Assembly (NCBI GenBank): GCA_038214295.1
Contig: JBBQSA010000005.1
Span: forward strand, 1 to 64,000
DNA: 64,000 bases
Reading direction: 5' to 3'
Origin: SHZI01 sp038214295
GTDB taxonomy: Bacteria > Pseudomonadota > Gammaproteobacteria > Steroidobacterales > GCA-2729495
Shown here: in pieces, positions 52,105 to 61,331 of the stretch
Numbering within the stretch: the first letter of the stretch is position 1
How the letters are laid out: each line of letters starts with the position of its first letter
The notes under the pieces: model-generated
Told to the model about the DNA's origin: nothing
Databases searched by the model: none
Seen by the model: only the letters and a program-made list of their open reading frames with translations
Translations under genes and position numbers: made by a program

Positions 52105-52815
52105 TCAGGCCTTTCGGACCGGAAGTTCTGCTTCGTCCTCGTCGATGCCCGCGGCCTGGTTCGCGAAGAAGCGGCGGACCTTCAGCGCCTGGCGCAGCTT
52201 GGCCTGGCGCACGTAGGTCTGGGTCAGCAGGTCCTTCATGGTTTCCAGCAGCACCGCCGCCTGGCGGCGGTCGTATTCCGGCTCGTGCCTGCTGGCGTCC
52301 GGGTCGAAGATGATCCGGCGCACGGCGTTGAACGTGGCGTCGTCGATATCGCCCAGGTCCTGGACCTCGGCGACCTGGTCGAAGACGCGCAATCGCCCGG
52401 CATCGCCCACGTCCTCGAACACCGCCCGGGAAGTCTGCCGGCACATGGCGGCGAAGGCTTGCCAGAGCCCGCTGCTGAAGCAGGCGAGCGCTTCACGGAA
52501 ACGGGCGGCCACCTCGGGTGGCAGGTAGTTCAGGCTGAAGCGTTCCGGCGGTTGCTCGACGGGCTGGGGCAGCGGGTGGAGCTCGACGCGATCGTCCCGC
52601 CAGGCCCGCGTCCGGTAACGGAGGAATACCGGCGCCTTGCAGCCGGCGCATTGCAGGACGACCCCGATCTGCGCCGGACGTTCAGCCTTCAGCTTGTGGA
52701 AGGCGGGGAAGGCGGTCACGGTCATTGGCCCGAGGTTGCCGCAGTGGGGGCATTCCATGGTGCCCGTGCCACCGTTGCGCTCGAAGCGTCCGTCTGCGGT
52801 GATGCTGGCTGTCAT
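52105..52815 (-). CDS. DUF4145-type protein with zinc ribbon
   Basis: A 236-residue cytoplasmic protein. Two CxxC pairs (MECPHCGN, residues 22-25; LQCAGCKA, 56-59) make a zinc ribbon, followed by a helical DUF4145 domain (NYLPPEVAARFREALACFSSGLWQAFAAMCRQ, then DIDDATFNAVRRIIFD). DUF4145 domains occur in defence and nuclease-associated proteins as well as alone; the function here is unknown. ATG 52815 follows GAGG at five bases. It lies 68 bases downstream of ettA on the same strand. Confidence 0.75.
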   Translation of the reverse strand: MTASITADGRFERNGGTGTMECPHCGNLGPMTVTAFPAFHKLKAERPAQIGVVLQCAGCKAPVFLRYRTRAWRDDRVELHPLPQPVEQPPERFSLNYLPPEVAARFREALACFSSGLWQAFAAMCRQTSRAVFEDVGDAGRLRVFDQVAEVQDLGDIDDATFNAVRRIIFDPDASRHEPEYDRRQAAVLLETMKDLLTQTYVRQAKLRQALKVRRFFANQAAGIDEDEAELPVRKA

Positions 52816-52883
52816 GGCTGCCTCGTCGCTGGTGAATACGCCTGGTGGGTCAACTTGGCGAGTCAGAACTGGCGAGTCAGGAC

Positions 52884-54557
52884 CTAGCGCGTCAGGGGCT
52901 TGAAGCGGATCCGGTGCGGGTTGCTGGCATCGTCGCCAATACGCCGCTTGAGGTCCGCCTCGTAGTCCGCGTAGTTGCCCTGGAACCATAGCACCTGGCT
53001 GTTACCTTCAAACGCGAGAATGTGGGTTGCGATGCGGTCCAGGAACCAGCGGTCGTGGGAGATCACGATCGCGCAGCCGGGAAATTCCAGCAGCGCCTCC
53101 TCGAGTGCGCGCAGGGTTTCCACGTCGAGATCGTTGGTGGGCTCGTCGAGCAGCAACACGTTGCCGCCGGATTTCAGCACCTTCGCGAGATGCACCCGGT
53201 TGCGTTCGCCGCCCGAGAGTTCGCCGATCAGCTGCTGCTGCTGGGTGCCCTTGAAATTGAAGCGCCCGCAATAGGCCCGGGACGGGGTCTCGTACTTCCC
53301 GATCTTGAGCAGGTCCTCGCCGCCGGAAATCTCCGCCCAGACGGTCTTGGTGTCGTCCAGCGACTGGCGGGACTGGTCTACGGCCGCCAGCTGCACGGTG
53401 TCGCCGAAGCGGATCTCGCCGCCATCGGGCTTTTCGAGGTCGGTCAGCATCCGGAACAGCGTGGTCTTGCCCGCGCCGTTCGGGCCGACGATGCCGACAA
53501 TGGCGCCGGGGGGAACCGTGAAGCTCAGGTCCTCGATCAGCAGCCGGTCGCCATAACCCTTGCGCAGGTGACTGACCTCGATCACGAGGTCACCGAGCCG
53601 GGGCCCGGGTGGAATATAGATTTCCTGGGTCTCCATGCGGGTCTGGTATTCCTGGGACACGAGTTCCTGGAAGCGGGAGAGGCGGGCCTTGCTCTTGGCC
53701 TGCCGGGCCTTGGGATTCGCGCGCACCCACTCGAGCTCGGCCTTGATGGACTTCTGGCGGGCCTGCTCGGACTTCTCCTCCAGCGCCAGGCGCTTCTCCT
53801 TCTGGTCCAGCCAGGACGAGTAGTTGCCTTCCCAGGGAATGCCGTGGCCCCGGTCGAGCTCCAGGATCCAGCCGGCCACGTTGTCCAGGAAGTAGCGGTC
53901 ATGGGTCACCGCGATGACGGTGCCCGGGTAGCTCTCGAGGAACTTCTCCAGCCAGGCCACGGACGCCGCATCCAGGTGGTTTGTCGGCTCGTCCAGCAGC
54001 AGCATGTCCGGCTCGGACAGCAGCAGGCGGCAAAGCGCAACGCGGCGGCGTTCGCCGCCGGAGAGCTTGTCAACTAATGCGTCCCAGTCCGGCAGGCGCA
54101 GGGCGTCGGCGGCGATCTCGAGCTTGCGTTCGATCTCCCAGCCGTTCTTCGCGTCGATCTTGTCCTGCAGCTTGCCCTGTTCCTCGAGGAGCTTGTTCAT
54201 CGCGTCGTCGTCGAGGGGCTCGGCGAACTGCTCACTGATCTCGTTGTAGCGCTTCACCAGCGCCATCATCTCGCCAAGGCCTTCCTCGGCGATTTCCCGC
54301 ACGGTCTTGCCGGCGGGTAGTTCCGGCTCCTGGGCCAGGTAGCCGATGCGGATCCCGGGCTGCGGCCGGGCCTCGCCTTCAAACTCCTTGTCGACGCCCG
54401 CCATGATTCGGAGGAGGGTGGATTTGCCGGAGCCGTTGAGGCCGAGAACGCCGATCTTGGCGCCCGGGAAGAAACTTAAGGAGATGTCCTTGAGGATGAA
54501 GCGCTTCGGCGGGACGATCTTGCCCACCCGGTTCATCGTGAATACGTACTGCGCCAC
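52884..54557 (-). CDS. ettA: Energy-dependent translational throttle protein EttA
   Basis: A 557-residue ABC-F ATPase that binds the ribosomal E site and couples translation to the ATP/ADP ratio. Two ABC domains are complete: GLNGSGKST and LSGGERRRVAL, then GPNGAGKTT and LSGGERNRVHL. Between them is the arm and linker with WVRANPKARQAKSKARLSRF. The GTG start at 54557 (AQYVFTMNRVGK) gives the family length (E. coli 555); an AGGA lies before it. Divergent from the deacetylase-like gene. Confidence 0.95.
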   Translation of the reverse strand: MAQYVFTMNRVGKIVPPKRFILKDISLSFFPGAKIGVLGLNGSGKSTLLRIMAGVDKEFEGEARPQPGIRIGYLAQEPELPAGKTVREIAEEGLGEMMALVKRYNEISEQFAEPLDDDAMNKLLEEQGKLQDKIDAKNGWEIERKLEIAADALRLPDWDALVDKLSGGERRRVALCRLLLSEPDMLLLDEPTNHLDAASVAWLEKFLESYPGTVIAVTHDRYFLDNVAGWILELDRGHGIPWEGNYSSWLDQKEKRLALEEKSEQARQKSIKAELEWVRANPKARQAKSKARLSRFQELVSQEYQTRMETQEIYIPPGPRLGDLVIEVSHLRKGYGDRLLIEDLSFTVPPGAIVGIVGPNGAGKTTLFRMLTDLEKPDGGEIRFGDTVQLAAVDQSRQSLDDTKTVWAEISGGEDLLKIGKYETPSRAYCGRFNFKGTQQQQLIGELSGGERNRVHLAKVLKSGGNVLLLDEPTNDLDVETLRALEEALLEFPGCAIVISHDRWFLDRIATHILAFEGNSQVLWFQGNYADYEADLKRRIGDDASNPHRIRFKPLTR

Positions 54558-54645
54558 TGAAGATCCTGACTGCCGCTTGCTGGCCGCGTGCTGGAGAAAC
54601 CGGAGAGTGGCGGCATTATCGGGCAAGGGCAGGACCTTGCAAAGC

Positions 54646-54651
54646 TATACT
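54646..54651 (+). promoter_or_regulatory. Putative -10 element
   Basis: TATACT 35 bases before the GTG start of the histone-deacetylase-family gene, in the divergent region with ettA. No clear -35 box. Confidence 0.35.
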
Positions 54652-54686
54652 CGGGTTCTTATCGGCGGGTGTTCTGGAGACTGGCG

Positions 54687-55655
54687 GTGGATTCGGGGCA
54701 GAACGATGTGCTCGTGCTGAAGGGTGCGAACATCGCCGCCTATGGCTTCGGCGACGGTCATCCCTTCGGCCCGGATCGCCACGACGCCTTCCAGCACGAA
54801 CTGGCCAGCCGGGGCCTGGCCGAGCGGGTCACCCTGGCCTGCGCCACGGAGGCAACCCACACCGAACTCGCCGCCTTTCACACCCGTGAGCACATCGCCC
54901 GGGTCGAAACCCTGTGCTTCGAAGGCTCGGGCTGGCTCGACGGGGGAGATACGCCGGCCCGGCGCGGGCTGGACGCCGCCGCCGCCGCCGTCGTCGGCGC
55001 CTCGATTTTCGCGATGGAGAACATCATGGCCGGCCATGCGCGCCGCGCCTTCGTGCCGATCGCGGGCCTGCACCACGCGGCGCGGGACCGGGCCGCTGGC
55101 TTCTGCATCTACAACGACTGCGGGGTCGTCCTCGAGCTGCTCCGGTCCCGGCACGGCCTGCGCCGGGTCGCCTATGTGGACATTGACGCCCACCACGGTG
55201 ACGGGGTCTTCTACGCCTTCGAGGAGGATCCCGACATCGGCTTTGCCGACCTGCACGAGGACGGGCAGTACCTGTACCCGGGCACCGGGGCTGCCATGGA
55301 AACCGGCCGTGGGGCCGCCGAGGGCACGAAGCTCAACATCCCGCTGGCGCCCGGGGCCGGCGACCACGACTTCCGGCGGGCCTGGGAGCGGGTCGAGGCC
55401 TATCTCGCGGACTTCCGCCCCGAGTTCATTGTTTTCCAGTGCGGTGCCGACAGCGTGGCGGGCGACCCGCTCGCCCACCTGCAACTGTCCCCGGCCGCCC
55501 ATGGCTATGCTGCCGCGCGGTTATGCGCCCTGGCGGACCGCTATGGCGGCGGGCGGCTGCTGGCGACCGGCGGCGGTGGCTACAACCGGCGCAACCTGGC
55601 CCTGGCCTGGACCAGCGTCGTGGAGGCCTTCGTCGCCGCCGGGCAGCCTGCCTGA
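54687..55655 (+). CDS. Histone deacetylase superfamily protein (acetoin utilisation type)
   Basis: A 322-residue zinc deacetylase fold protein. Signature parts: GDGHPFGPDRHDAF, EATHTELAAFHTREHI, GLHHAARDRAAGFCIYNDC (catalytic His pair), YVDIDAHHGDGVFYAF (zinc Asp and His), FQCGADSVAGDPLAHLQLS (second zinc Asp), and TGGGGYNRRN. Bacterial members deacetylate lysines, polyamines or small substrates; AcuC is one example. The start is the GTG at 54687, after TGGAGA. It ends 71 bases before glyA. Confidence 0.85.
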   Translation: MDSGQNDVLVLKGANIAAYGFGDGHPFGPDRHDAFQHELASRGLAERVTLACATEATHTELAAFHTREHIARVETLCFEGSGWLDGGDTPARRGLDAAAAAVVGASIFAMENIMAGHARRAFVPIAGLHHAARDRAAGFCIYNDCGVVLELLRSRHGLRRVAYVDIDAHHGDGVFYAFEEDPDIGFADLHEDGQYLYPGTGAAMETGRGAAEGTKLNIPLAPGAGDHDFRRAWERVEAYLADFRPEFIVFQCGADSVAGDPLAHLQLSPAAHGYAAARLCALADRYGGGRLLATGGGGYNRRNLALAWTSVVEAFVAAGQPA

Positions 55656-55726
55656 CCCTCCCGCGAGACCCCGCGACCCCGCGGGCCTCGGTTAGAATGT
55701 CCTGCTTTCCCCTGCGGAGCTCACCG

Positions 55727-56980
55727 ATGCTCAATACCCATTCCGACCTCGCCGGGTTCGACCCGGAAATTGCCCGCGCGATCGCCAGCGAGGAGCGCCG
55801 CCAGGAGGAGCATGTCGAGCTGATTGCCTCGGAAAACTACGTCAGCAAGCGGGTCCTCGAGGTCCAGGGTTCGGTGCTGACGAACAAGTACGCGGAAGGC
55901 TATCCCGGCAAGCGCTACTACGGCGGCTGCCAGTTCGTCGACATCGCTGAGAACCTGGCCATCGACCGGGCGAAGCAGCTCTTCTCTGCCGCCTATGCCA
56001 ACGTTCAGCCGCATTCCGGCTCCCAGGCGAACGCGGCCGTCTACCTGGCGCTGCTGAAGCCGGGCGACACGGTGCTCGGCATGAGCCTCGCCCACGGCGG
56101 ACATCTCACCCACGGCTCGCCGGTCAACTTCTCCGGGCGCCTGTTCAATATCGTCTCCTACGGCGTCCATGCCGAGACCGGCCTCATCAACTATGACGAA
56201 GTGGCCAGCCTTGCCCGCGAGCACAAGCCGCGCATGATCATCGCCGGGTTCTCGGCCTACTCCCGGGTCGTCGACTGGCAGAAGTTCCGCGACATCGCAG
56301 ACAGTGTCGGCGCCTACCTGTTCGTCGACATGGCGCACGTCGCTGGCCTGGTCGCCGCGGGCGAGTACCCGAACCCGGTGAACATCGCTGACGTCACGAC
56401 CACGACCACCCACAAGACACTGCGTGGACCCCGTGGCGGCCTGATCCTCGCCGGACCGAACGAGGAGATCCACAAGAAGATGAATTCGCTGATCTTCCCC
56501 GGCACCCAGGGCGGCCCGCTGATGCACGTGATTGCCGCCAAGGCGGTCGCCTTCCTCGAGGCGCTGCAGCCGGAGTTCAAGGTCTACCAGAAGGACGTAA
56601 AGGCGAACGCCGCGCTGATGGCCCAGGTTCTGACTGAGCGGGGCTACAAGATCGTGTCCGGCGGCACCGAGAACCACATGTTCCTGCTCGACCTGATCGA
56701 CAAGGGGATTACCGGCAAGGATGCGGATGCCGTCCTCGACGCCTCCCACATCACGGTGAACAAGAACGCCGTCCCTAACGACCCTCGTTCGCCGTTCGTC
56801 ACCAGCGGCCTGCGGCTCGGCACCCCGGCGGTGACGACCCGCGGCTTCCGTGCGGCCGAGATCCGCCAGTTGACCGGCTGGATCGCCGACATCCTGGACG
56901 ACATCAAGGATGAGCGGCGCGCCACGAAGGTGCGCCAGCAGGTGATCGAGCTCTGCGGGCGCTTCCCGGTCTACCTGTAG
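55727..56980 (+). CDS. glyA: Serine hydroxymethyltransferase
   Basis: A 417-residue PLP enzyme that interconverts serine and glycine and loads tetrahydrofolate with a one-carbon unit. Typical parts: EEHVELIASENYVSKRVLE, YAEGYPGKRYYGG, and the Schiff-base Lys in TTTTHKTLRGPRGG. The ATG at 55727 follows GGAG at seven bases. The length equals that of E. coli GlyA. First gene of the long run to the end of the window; it supplies one-carbon units for purine and thymidylate synthesis. Confidence 0.97.
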   Translation: MLNTHSDLAGFDPEIARAIASEERRQEEHVELIASENYVSKRVLEVQGSVLTNKYAEGYPGKRYYGGCQFVDIAENLAIDRAKQLFSAAYANVQPHSGSQANAAVYLALLKPGDTVLGMSLAHGGHLTHGSPVNFSGRLFNIVSYGVHAETGLINYDEVASLAREHKPRMIIAGFSAYSRVVDWQKFRDIADSVGAYLFVDMAHVAGLVAAGEYPNPVNIADVTTTTTHKTLRGPRGGLILAGPNEEIHKKMNSLIFPGTQGGPLMHVIAAKAVAFLEALQPEFKVYQKDVKANAALMAQVLTERGYKIVSGGTENHMFLLDLIDKGITGKDADAVLDASHITVNKNAVPNDPRSPFVTSGLRLGTPAVTTRGFRAAEIRQLTGWIADILDDIKDERRATKVRQQVIELCGRFPVYL

Positions 56981-57001
56981 CCGCGGGGCCGGTGCCAGCC
57001 C

Positions 57002-57508
57002 ATGCACTGCCCGTTCTGCAGTCATCCGGAGACGAAGGTCACTGATTCGCGGCTGGCGGGTGATGGCACACAGATTCGCCGCCGCCGGGAATGCCTTGGT
57101 TGTGGCGAGCGCTTCACGACCTTCGAGAGCGCGGAGCTCGTCATGCCACGGGTCATCAAGCGTGATGACAGCCGGGAACCCTTTGATGATCACAAGTTGC
57201 GCAGTGGCATGATCCGGGCGCTGGAAAAGCGGCCGGTGAGTAGCGAGGCCGTGGAAGAGGCCCTGGCCCGCGTGACCCACCGGCTGCAGACGATGGGCGA
57301 ACGCGAGATTCCCTCCCGGCGGATCGGCGATTTGGTGATGGAGGAACTGCGCGCGCTCGACGAGGTGGCTTACGTGCGCTACGCCTCCGTCTATCGCAGT
57401 TTTCAGGACGTGGAATCCTTCCAGGAGGAGATCCGCCGGTTGCGCGAGCTGGGTGACCAGGACCGGCGCAGGGACCAGCTGCCCCTGCTCCCGGACGACA
57501 GCGCATGA
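57002..57508 (+). CDS. nrdR: Transcriptional repressor NrdR
   Basis: A 168-residue repressor of ribonucleotide reductase genes. A zinc ribbon (MHCPFCSHPETKVTDSR, then RRRECLGCGERFTTFE) is followed by an ATP-cone (VIKRDDSREPFDDHKLRSGM) that senses ATP/dATP. Starts 21 bases after glyA, as in many gammaproteobacteria; ribD overlaps its end by four bases. Confidence 0.96.
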   Translation: MHCPFCSHPETKVTDSRLAGDGTQIRRRRECLGCGERFTTFESAELVMPRVIKRDDSREPFDDHKLRSGMIRALEKRPVSSEAVEEALARVTHRLQTMGEREIPSRRIGDLVMEELRALDEVAYVRYASVYRSFQDVESFQEEIRRLRELGDQDRRRDQLPLLPDDSA

Positions 57509-58626
57509 GTTTTACACCGGACGATCGCCGGCACATGGCGCGGGCACTGCAGCTCGCGGCCCGTGGCCTCAACACGACCCATCCGAATCCGCGCGTCGGT
57601 TGCGTGATCGCGACCGGGGCAACCGTCCTGGCCGAGGGCTGGCATGTGCGCGCCGGCGGACCGCACGCGGAGGCCGACGCGCTGGCGAAGGCGGGGGGCG
57701 CGGCGCGCGGCGCCACGGCCTATGTGACGCTGGAACCCTGCTGCCACACCGGGCGGACGCCGCCCTGCACGGTTGCCCTCATCGCCGCGGGCATCAGCCG
57801 CGTCGTTTACGCGGCGGCTGATCCGAATCCCCGGGTCAATGGCGGTGGCGAACGGGCGCTGCGGGCGGCGGGCCTCCAGGTCGAAGGCGGGCTGCTGGCG
57901 ACCGATGCCGAGCAACTCAACGCCGGTTTCATCCACCGTATGCGCCGGGGCTGGCCGCTGGTCCGGAGCAAGATCGCCACCACGCTCGACGGGCGCACGG
58001 CGCTCGCGGACGGCCGCAGCCAGTGGCTGACAGGCGAGGCGGCCCGCGAAGATGTCCAGCGCTTCAGGGCCCGGAGCGCCGCCATCCTGACGGGCATCGG
58101 CACCGTGCTCGCCGACGATCCGGCGCTCACCGTGCGCGAGGCCGGGCAGCCGCTGCCGGTCCAGCCGCTCCGGGTCATTCTCGACTCCGGCTGCCGCACA
58201 CCGCCCGCCGCCCGGATCCTGGCGAGACCCGGGGACGTACTGGTCTTCGACTCGGGCGAGGCCAGCGAGGCTCGGCGGGCCGCGCTGCTCGCCCGGGGTG
58301 CGCTGGTCGAGTCGGCGCCGGCAGACGACGGGCACGTCGACCTGGGCGTGGTCTTGCGCCGGCTCGGGGAACTGGAGATCAACGAGGTGTGGGTCGAAGC
58401 CGGCCCGATCCTTAACGGGGCGTTGCTGGCGGCCGGCCTGATCGATGAACTCTTGGTCTACCAGGCCGCCAGCGTGCTCGGGGCCAGCGCCCGGGGCATG
58501 TTCGACCTGCCATCCCCGGGCGACCTGGCCGGTCGGCCCCGGTTCCGCCTTGAGGAGGTCCGGCGAGTGGGCGAGGATCTGCGCCTCATTTATGTACCGG
58601 CCCCGCCGGCAGGAGAGACCGGCTGA
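57505..58626 (+). CDS. ribD: Riboflavin biosynthesis deaminase/reductase RibD
   Basis: A 373-residue bifunctional enzyme. The N-terminal zinc deaminase has HAEADAL and PCCHTGRTPPC and deaminates the diaminohydroxy-ribosylaminopyrimidine phosphate. The C-terminal reductase (from about 150: RSKIATTLDGRTALADGRSQWL) reduces the ribosyl group with NADPH. The reading frame ends TGATG, giving a one-base overlap with ribE. Confidence 0.95.
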   Translation: MSFTPDDRRHMARALQLAARGLNTTHPNPRVGCVIATGATVLAEGWHVRAGGPHAEADALAKAGGAARGATAYVTLEPCCHTGRTPPCTVALIAAGISRVVYAAADPNPRVNGGGERALRAAGLQVEGGLLATDAEQLNAGFIHRMRRGWPLVRSKIATTLDGRTALADGRSQWLTGEAAREDVQRFRARSAAILTGIGTVLADDPALTVREAGQPLPVQPLRVILDSGCRTPPAARILARPGDVLVFDSGEASEARRAALLARGALVESAPADDGHVDLGVVLRRLGELEINEVWVEAGPILNGALLAAGLIDELLVYQAASVLGASARGMFDLPSPGDLAGRPRFRLEEVRRVGEDLRLIYVPAPPAGETG

Positions 58627-59231
58627 TGTTCACAGGAATTATCCAGGCGCTCGGGGCTGTCCGCTCGGTCACGCCCACGCCGTCCGGCCGGCGTTTCGTC
58701 ATCGGCCTCGGCGCGCTCGGCGCGCGCCCGGGTTCCCGGCCGATGAGCCTCGGTGACAGTGTCGCGGTCAACGGGGCCTGCCTGACCGTCGTGGAGTTCA
58801 GTCCCGACAGCTTCGCTGCTGACGTCTCGGCGGAGACCCTGCGAGTGACCACCCTCGGGACCCTCGGTCCCGGCAGCCCGGTGAACCTGGAGCCGGCGCT
58901 GACCCTCGCTGAACCTCTCGGCGGCCACCTGGTCACCGGGCACGTGGACGGCGTCGGTGAAGTGGCCGAGCGGCGCGAGGAGGGCGGCACCGCGATCCTG
59001 CGCTTCGCACTGCCCGACGCCCTCCGGCGCTACGCGGCCCACAAGGGGTCGATCTGCATTGACGGGGTCAGCCTGACGATCAACGACGTCGCCGATGGCC
59101 GGGTGCTGGTGACGCTCGTGCCGCACACCCTGGCTAACACAATCATGCAACACTACCGCATCGGCACACCGGTCAACGTCGAAGTCGACCTGGTGGCGCG
59201 CTACGTGGAAAGACTCCTGGGTAATTCATGA
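58626..59231 (+). CDS. ribE: Riboflavin synthase, alpha subunit
   Basis: A 201-residue enzyme that dismutates two 6,7-dimethyl-8-ribityllumazines to riboflavin. It has two lumazine-binding repeats: the first from MFTGIIQALGAV with NGACLTVVEF, the second from GGHLVTGHVDGVGEV with DGVSLTINDV. ATG overlaps the ribD stop; it overlaps the next gene by four bases. Confidence 0.95.
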   Translation: MFTGIIQALGAVRSVTPTPSGRRFVIGLGALGARPGSRPMSLGDSVAVNGACLTVVEFSPDSFAADVSAETLRVTTLGTLGPGSPVNLEPALTLAEPLGGHLVTGHVDGVGEVAERREEGGTAILRFALPDALRRYAAHKGSICIDGVSLTINDVADGRVLVTLVPHTLANTIMQHYRIGTPVNVEVDLVARYVERLLGNS

Positions 59232-60409
59232 CGCGATTCGACAAGGGCATACCCGCCGGCACGCCGATCGGCTCCGCAGCAACCGGCTTCAGCCCGGTAC
59301 CGCAGATCATCGAGGATCTGCGCCAGGGCCGGATGGTCATCGTTGTGGATGACGAGGACCGGGAGAACGAGGGCGACCTGCTGATGGCCGCGGCCAAGGT
59401 TCGCCCCGAGGATATCAATTTCATGGCCCGCTTCGGGCGCGGCCTGATCTGCCTGACGCTCACGCGGGCCCGCTGCCAGCAGCTGCGCCTGCCCCTGATG
59501 GTGGGGGACACGGATCGCCAGCAGAGCACCAATTTCACGGTGTCGATCGAGGCTGCGGAAGGCGTTACCACCGGGATCTCGGCCCAGGACCGGGCACGCA
59601 CGGTGCGGGTGGCCGTCGGGCCCGACGCGACTCCGGACGACATCCGCCAGCCCGGCCACATCTTCCCGCTGATGGCCCAGTCCGGCGGCGTGCTGACCCG
59701 CGCCGGCCACACCGAGGCCGGGTGCGACCTGGCGCGCCTTGCCGGCTTCGAGCCCGCGGCGGTGATCGTGGAAATACTGAACGACGACGGTACGATGGCG
59801 CGGCGCCCGCAGCTGGAGGCCTTTGCGCGGGAGCACGGCCTCCGGATCGGCACCATCGCCGACCTGATCCGCTACCGGCTGCAGCACGAGGAGTCCGTCG
59901 AGCGGCTCGGTGAGCACATCGTCGACACCGAATTCGGGCCGTTCCGCCTGGTTGCCTACGAGGACCACGTCAGCCGTCACGTGCACCTGGCCCTCGTGAA
60001 GGGCGATCTCTCGCGGCCGGAGCCGCCGCTTGTCCGGGTCCACGTTCCGGACACGCTCGGCGACGTGGTCGGCGTGCTCAGCCCCGAACTGGGCTGGCCG
60101 CTGCACGCGGCCATGGAGCAGATCGCGGCTGCCGGTCATGGCGTCGTGGTGATCCTGCATTACGGGGAGTCCCCACGGGAGCTGCTGGCGGCATTTCATT
60201 CTCTCGGCCGCGTGGCAGGCAGCGACCGGCAGGACCCGCCGGGAGGCCAGGTGCTGCGCAGTTACGGCACCGGTGCCCAGATCCTGCGGGACCTCGGTGT
60301 GCAGCGCATGCGCGTGCTGAGCGCGCCGAAGCAGATGCACGGCCTATCGGGCTTCGGTCTCGAGGTAGTAGAGTACGTGGACGCGCCGGATCGGCGCGCC
60401 GACGGCTGA
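59228..60409 (+). CDS. ribB: DHBP synthase fused to degenerate GTP cyclohydrolase II (RibBX type)
   Basis: A 393-residue protein. The N-terminal half (about 20-220) is a complete 3,4-dihydroxy-2-butanone 4-phosphate synthase with DDEDRENEGDLLMAA and HTEAGCDLARLAGF. The C-terminal half has the GTP cyclohydrolase II fold (DTEFGPFRLVAYEDH, SYGTGAQILRDLGVQRMRVLS) but lacks the three zinc cysteines and the SECLTGD segment; the region reads RVHVPDTLGDVVGVLSPELG. It should therefore make only the four-carbon unit. A separate ribA is expected elsewhere. Part of the rib operon. Confidence 0.93.
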   Translation: MTRFDKGIPAGTPIGSAATGFSPVPQIIEDLRQGRMVIVVDDEDRENEGDLLMAAAKVRPEDINFMARFGRGLICLTLTRARCQQLRLPLMVGDTDRQQSTNFTVSIEAAEGVTTGISAQDRARTVRVAVGPDATPDDIRQPGHIFPLMAQSGGVLTRAGHTEAGCDLARLAGFEPAAVIVEILNDDGTMARRPQLEAFAREHGLRIGTIADLIRYRLQHEESVERLGEHIVDTEFGPFRLVAYEDHVSRHVHLALVKGDLSRPEPPLVRVHVPDTLGDVVGVLSPELGWPLHAAMEQIAAAGHGVVVILHYGESPRELLAAFHSLGRVAGSDRQDPPGGQVLRSYGTGAQILRDLGVQRMRVLSAPKQMHGLSGFGLEVVEYVDAPDRRADG

Positions 60410-60418
60410 TCAGGGCAC

Positions 60419-60886
60419 ATGCGCATCCTCGAAGGACAATTAATCGCCCGCGACGTCCGTATCGTCATCCTGGCGGCGCGCTTCAACGACCTGATCGTGC
60501 GCAGCCTTGTGGACGGTGCCATCGATGCCCTGAAGCGGCACGGGGCGGGCGAGACAGACATCCACGTTGTCCGCGTGCCCGGCGCCTTCGAGCTCCCGCT
60601 GGCGGCCAAGCGCCTCGCCAAGCTGCGGCGTTACGACGGCATAGCTGCCCTGGGCGCCGTGATCCGCGGCCAGACCCCCCATTTCGACTTCGTCTGCGGC
60701 GAGTGTGCCGCCGGGCTGAACCGCGTGAGTCTCGAGCACGAAATCCCGATCGGCTTCGGCGTGCTCACCTGCGACACCGTGGACCAGGCTATGGACCGTG
60801 CTGGCGGCAAGGCGGGCAACAAGGGCGCCGATGCCGTGCTCGCCGCCCTGGAGATGGTCAGTCTCCTGCGTCAGCTGGAGGCCTGA
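60419..60886 (+). CDS. ribH: 6,7-dimethyl-8-ribityllumazine synthase
   Basis: A 155-residue enzyme that joins the ribitylaminopyrimidine and the four-carbon unit. Core parts: ILAARFNDLIVRSLVDGA, VPGAFELPLAAKRLA, GAVIRGQTPHFDFVCGE and FGVLTCDTVDQAMDRAGGKAGNKG. Nine bases separate it from the genes on either side. Confidence 0.96.
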   Translation: MRILEGQLIARDVRIVILAARFNDLIVRSLVDGAIDALKRHGAGETDIHVVRVPGAFELPLAAKRLAKLRRYDGIAALGAVIRGQTPHFDFVCGECAAGLNRVSLEHEIPIGFGVLTCDTVDQAMDRAGGKAGNKGADAVLAALEMVSLLRQLEA

Positions 60887-60895
60887 GCCCGCACC

Positions 60896-61312
60896 ATGGC
60901 TGCTACCGGTCGGCACGGTTCGCGCCGCCTGCTGGTGCAGGCGCTTTACCAGTACCAGCTCACCGGGCACTCGCCGGCGGAACTCGCCAGGCAGTTCGCA
61001 GCGGAGAAGGACTTCGAGAAAGTCGATGTGGAGTACTTCCGCCGGCTGCTCGACGAGGTGCTGGCGGACACTGCTGCGCTCGATGCCCTGATTGCCGGGG
61101 ACGCGGATCGCCCGGTGGAGCAGCTTGATCCCGTGGAGCACGGCATCCTGTGGCTCGGCATCACCGAGCTGCAGGGCCACCCGGAGGTGCCGCTCAAGGT
61201 GGTCATTACCGAGGCCGTACGGCTGGCCCTGGAGTTCGGCGCCACCGACGGGCACCGGTACATCAATGCACTCCTGGACCGCCTAGCCCCGAGAGTGCGC
61301 CCGGCGGCCTGA
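60896..61312 (+). CDS. nusB: Transcription antitermination factor NusB
   Basis: A 138-residue RNA-binding helical protein that with NusE binds boxA in rRNA leader transcripts. SRRLLVQALYQYQLTG is the start of the fold and VEHGILWLGITELQ, YINALLDRLAP mark the C-terminal half. The ribH-nusB order is the usual gammaproteobacterial one. Confidence 0.95.
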   Translation: MAATGRHGSRRLLVQALYQYQLTGHSPAELARQFAAEKDFEKVDVEYFRRLLDEVLADTAALDALIAGDADRPVEQLDPVEHGILWLGITELQGHPEVPLKVVITEAVRLALEFGATDGHRYINALLDRLAPRVRPAA

Positions 61313-61331
61313 CGCCGCGACCGGAGCGGTG

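Noticed and set aside
56981..57504. FMN riboswitch ahead of the rib genes
   Set aside because: ribD begins inside the nrdR stop and the gap before nrdR is 21 bases, too short for the aptamer; none of its conserved elements is seen.
61313..61331. TPP riboswitch ahead of thiL
   Set aside because: The gap to nusB is only 19 bases.
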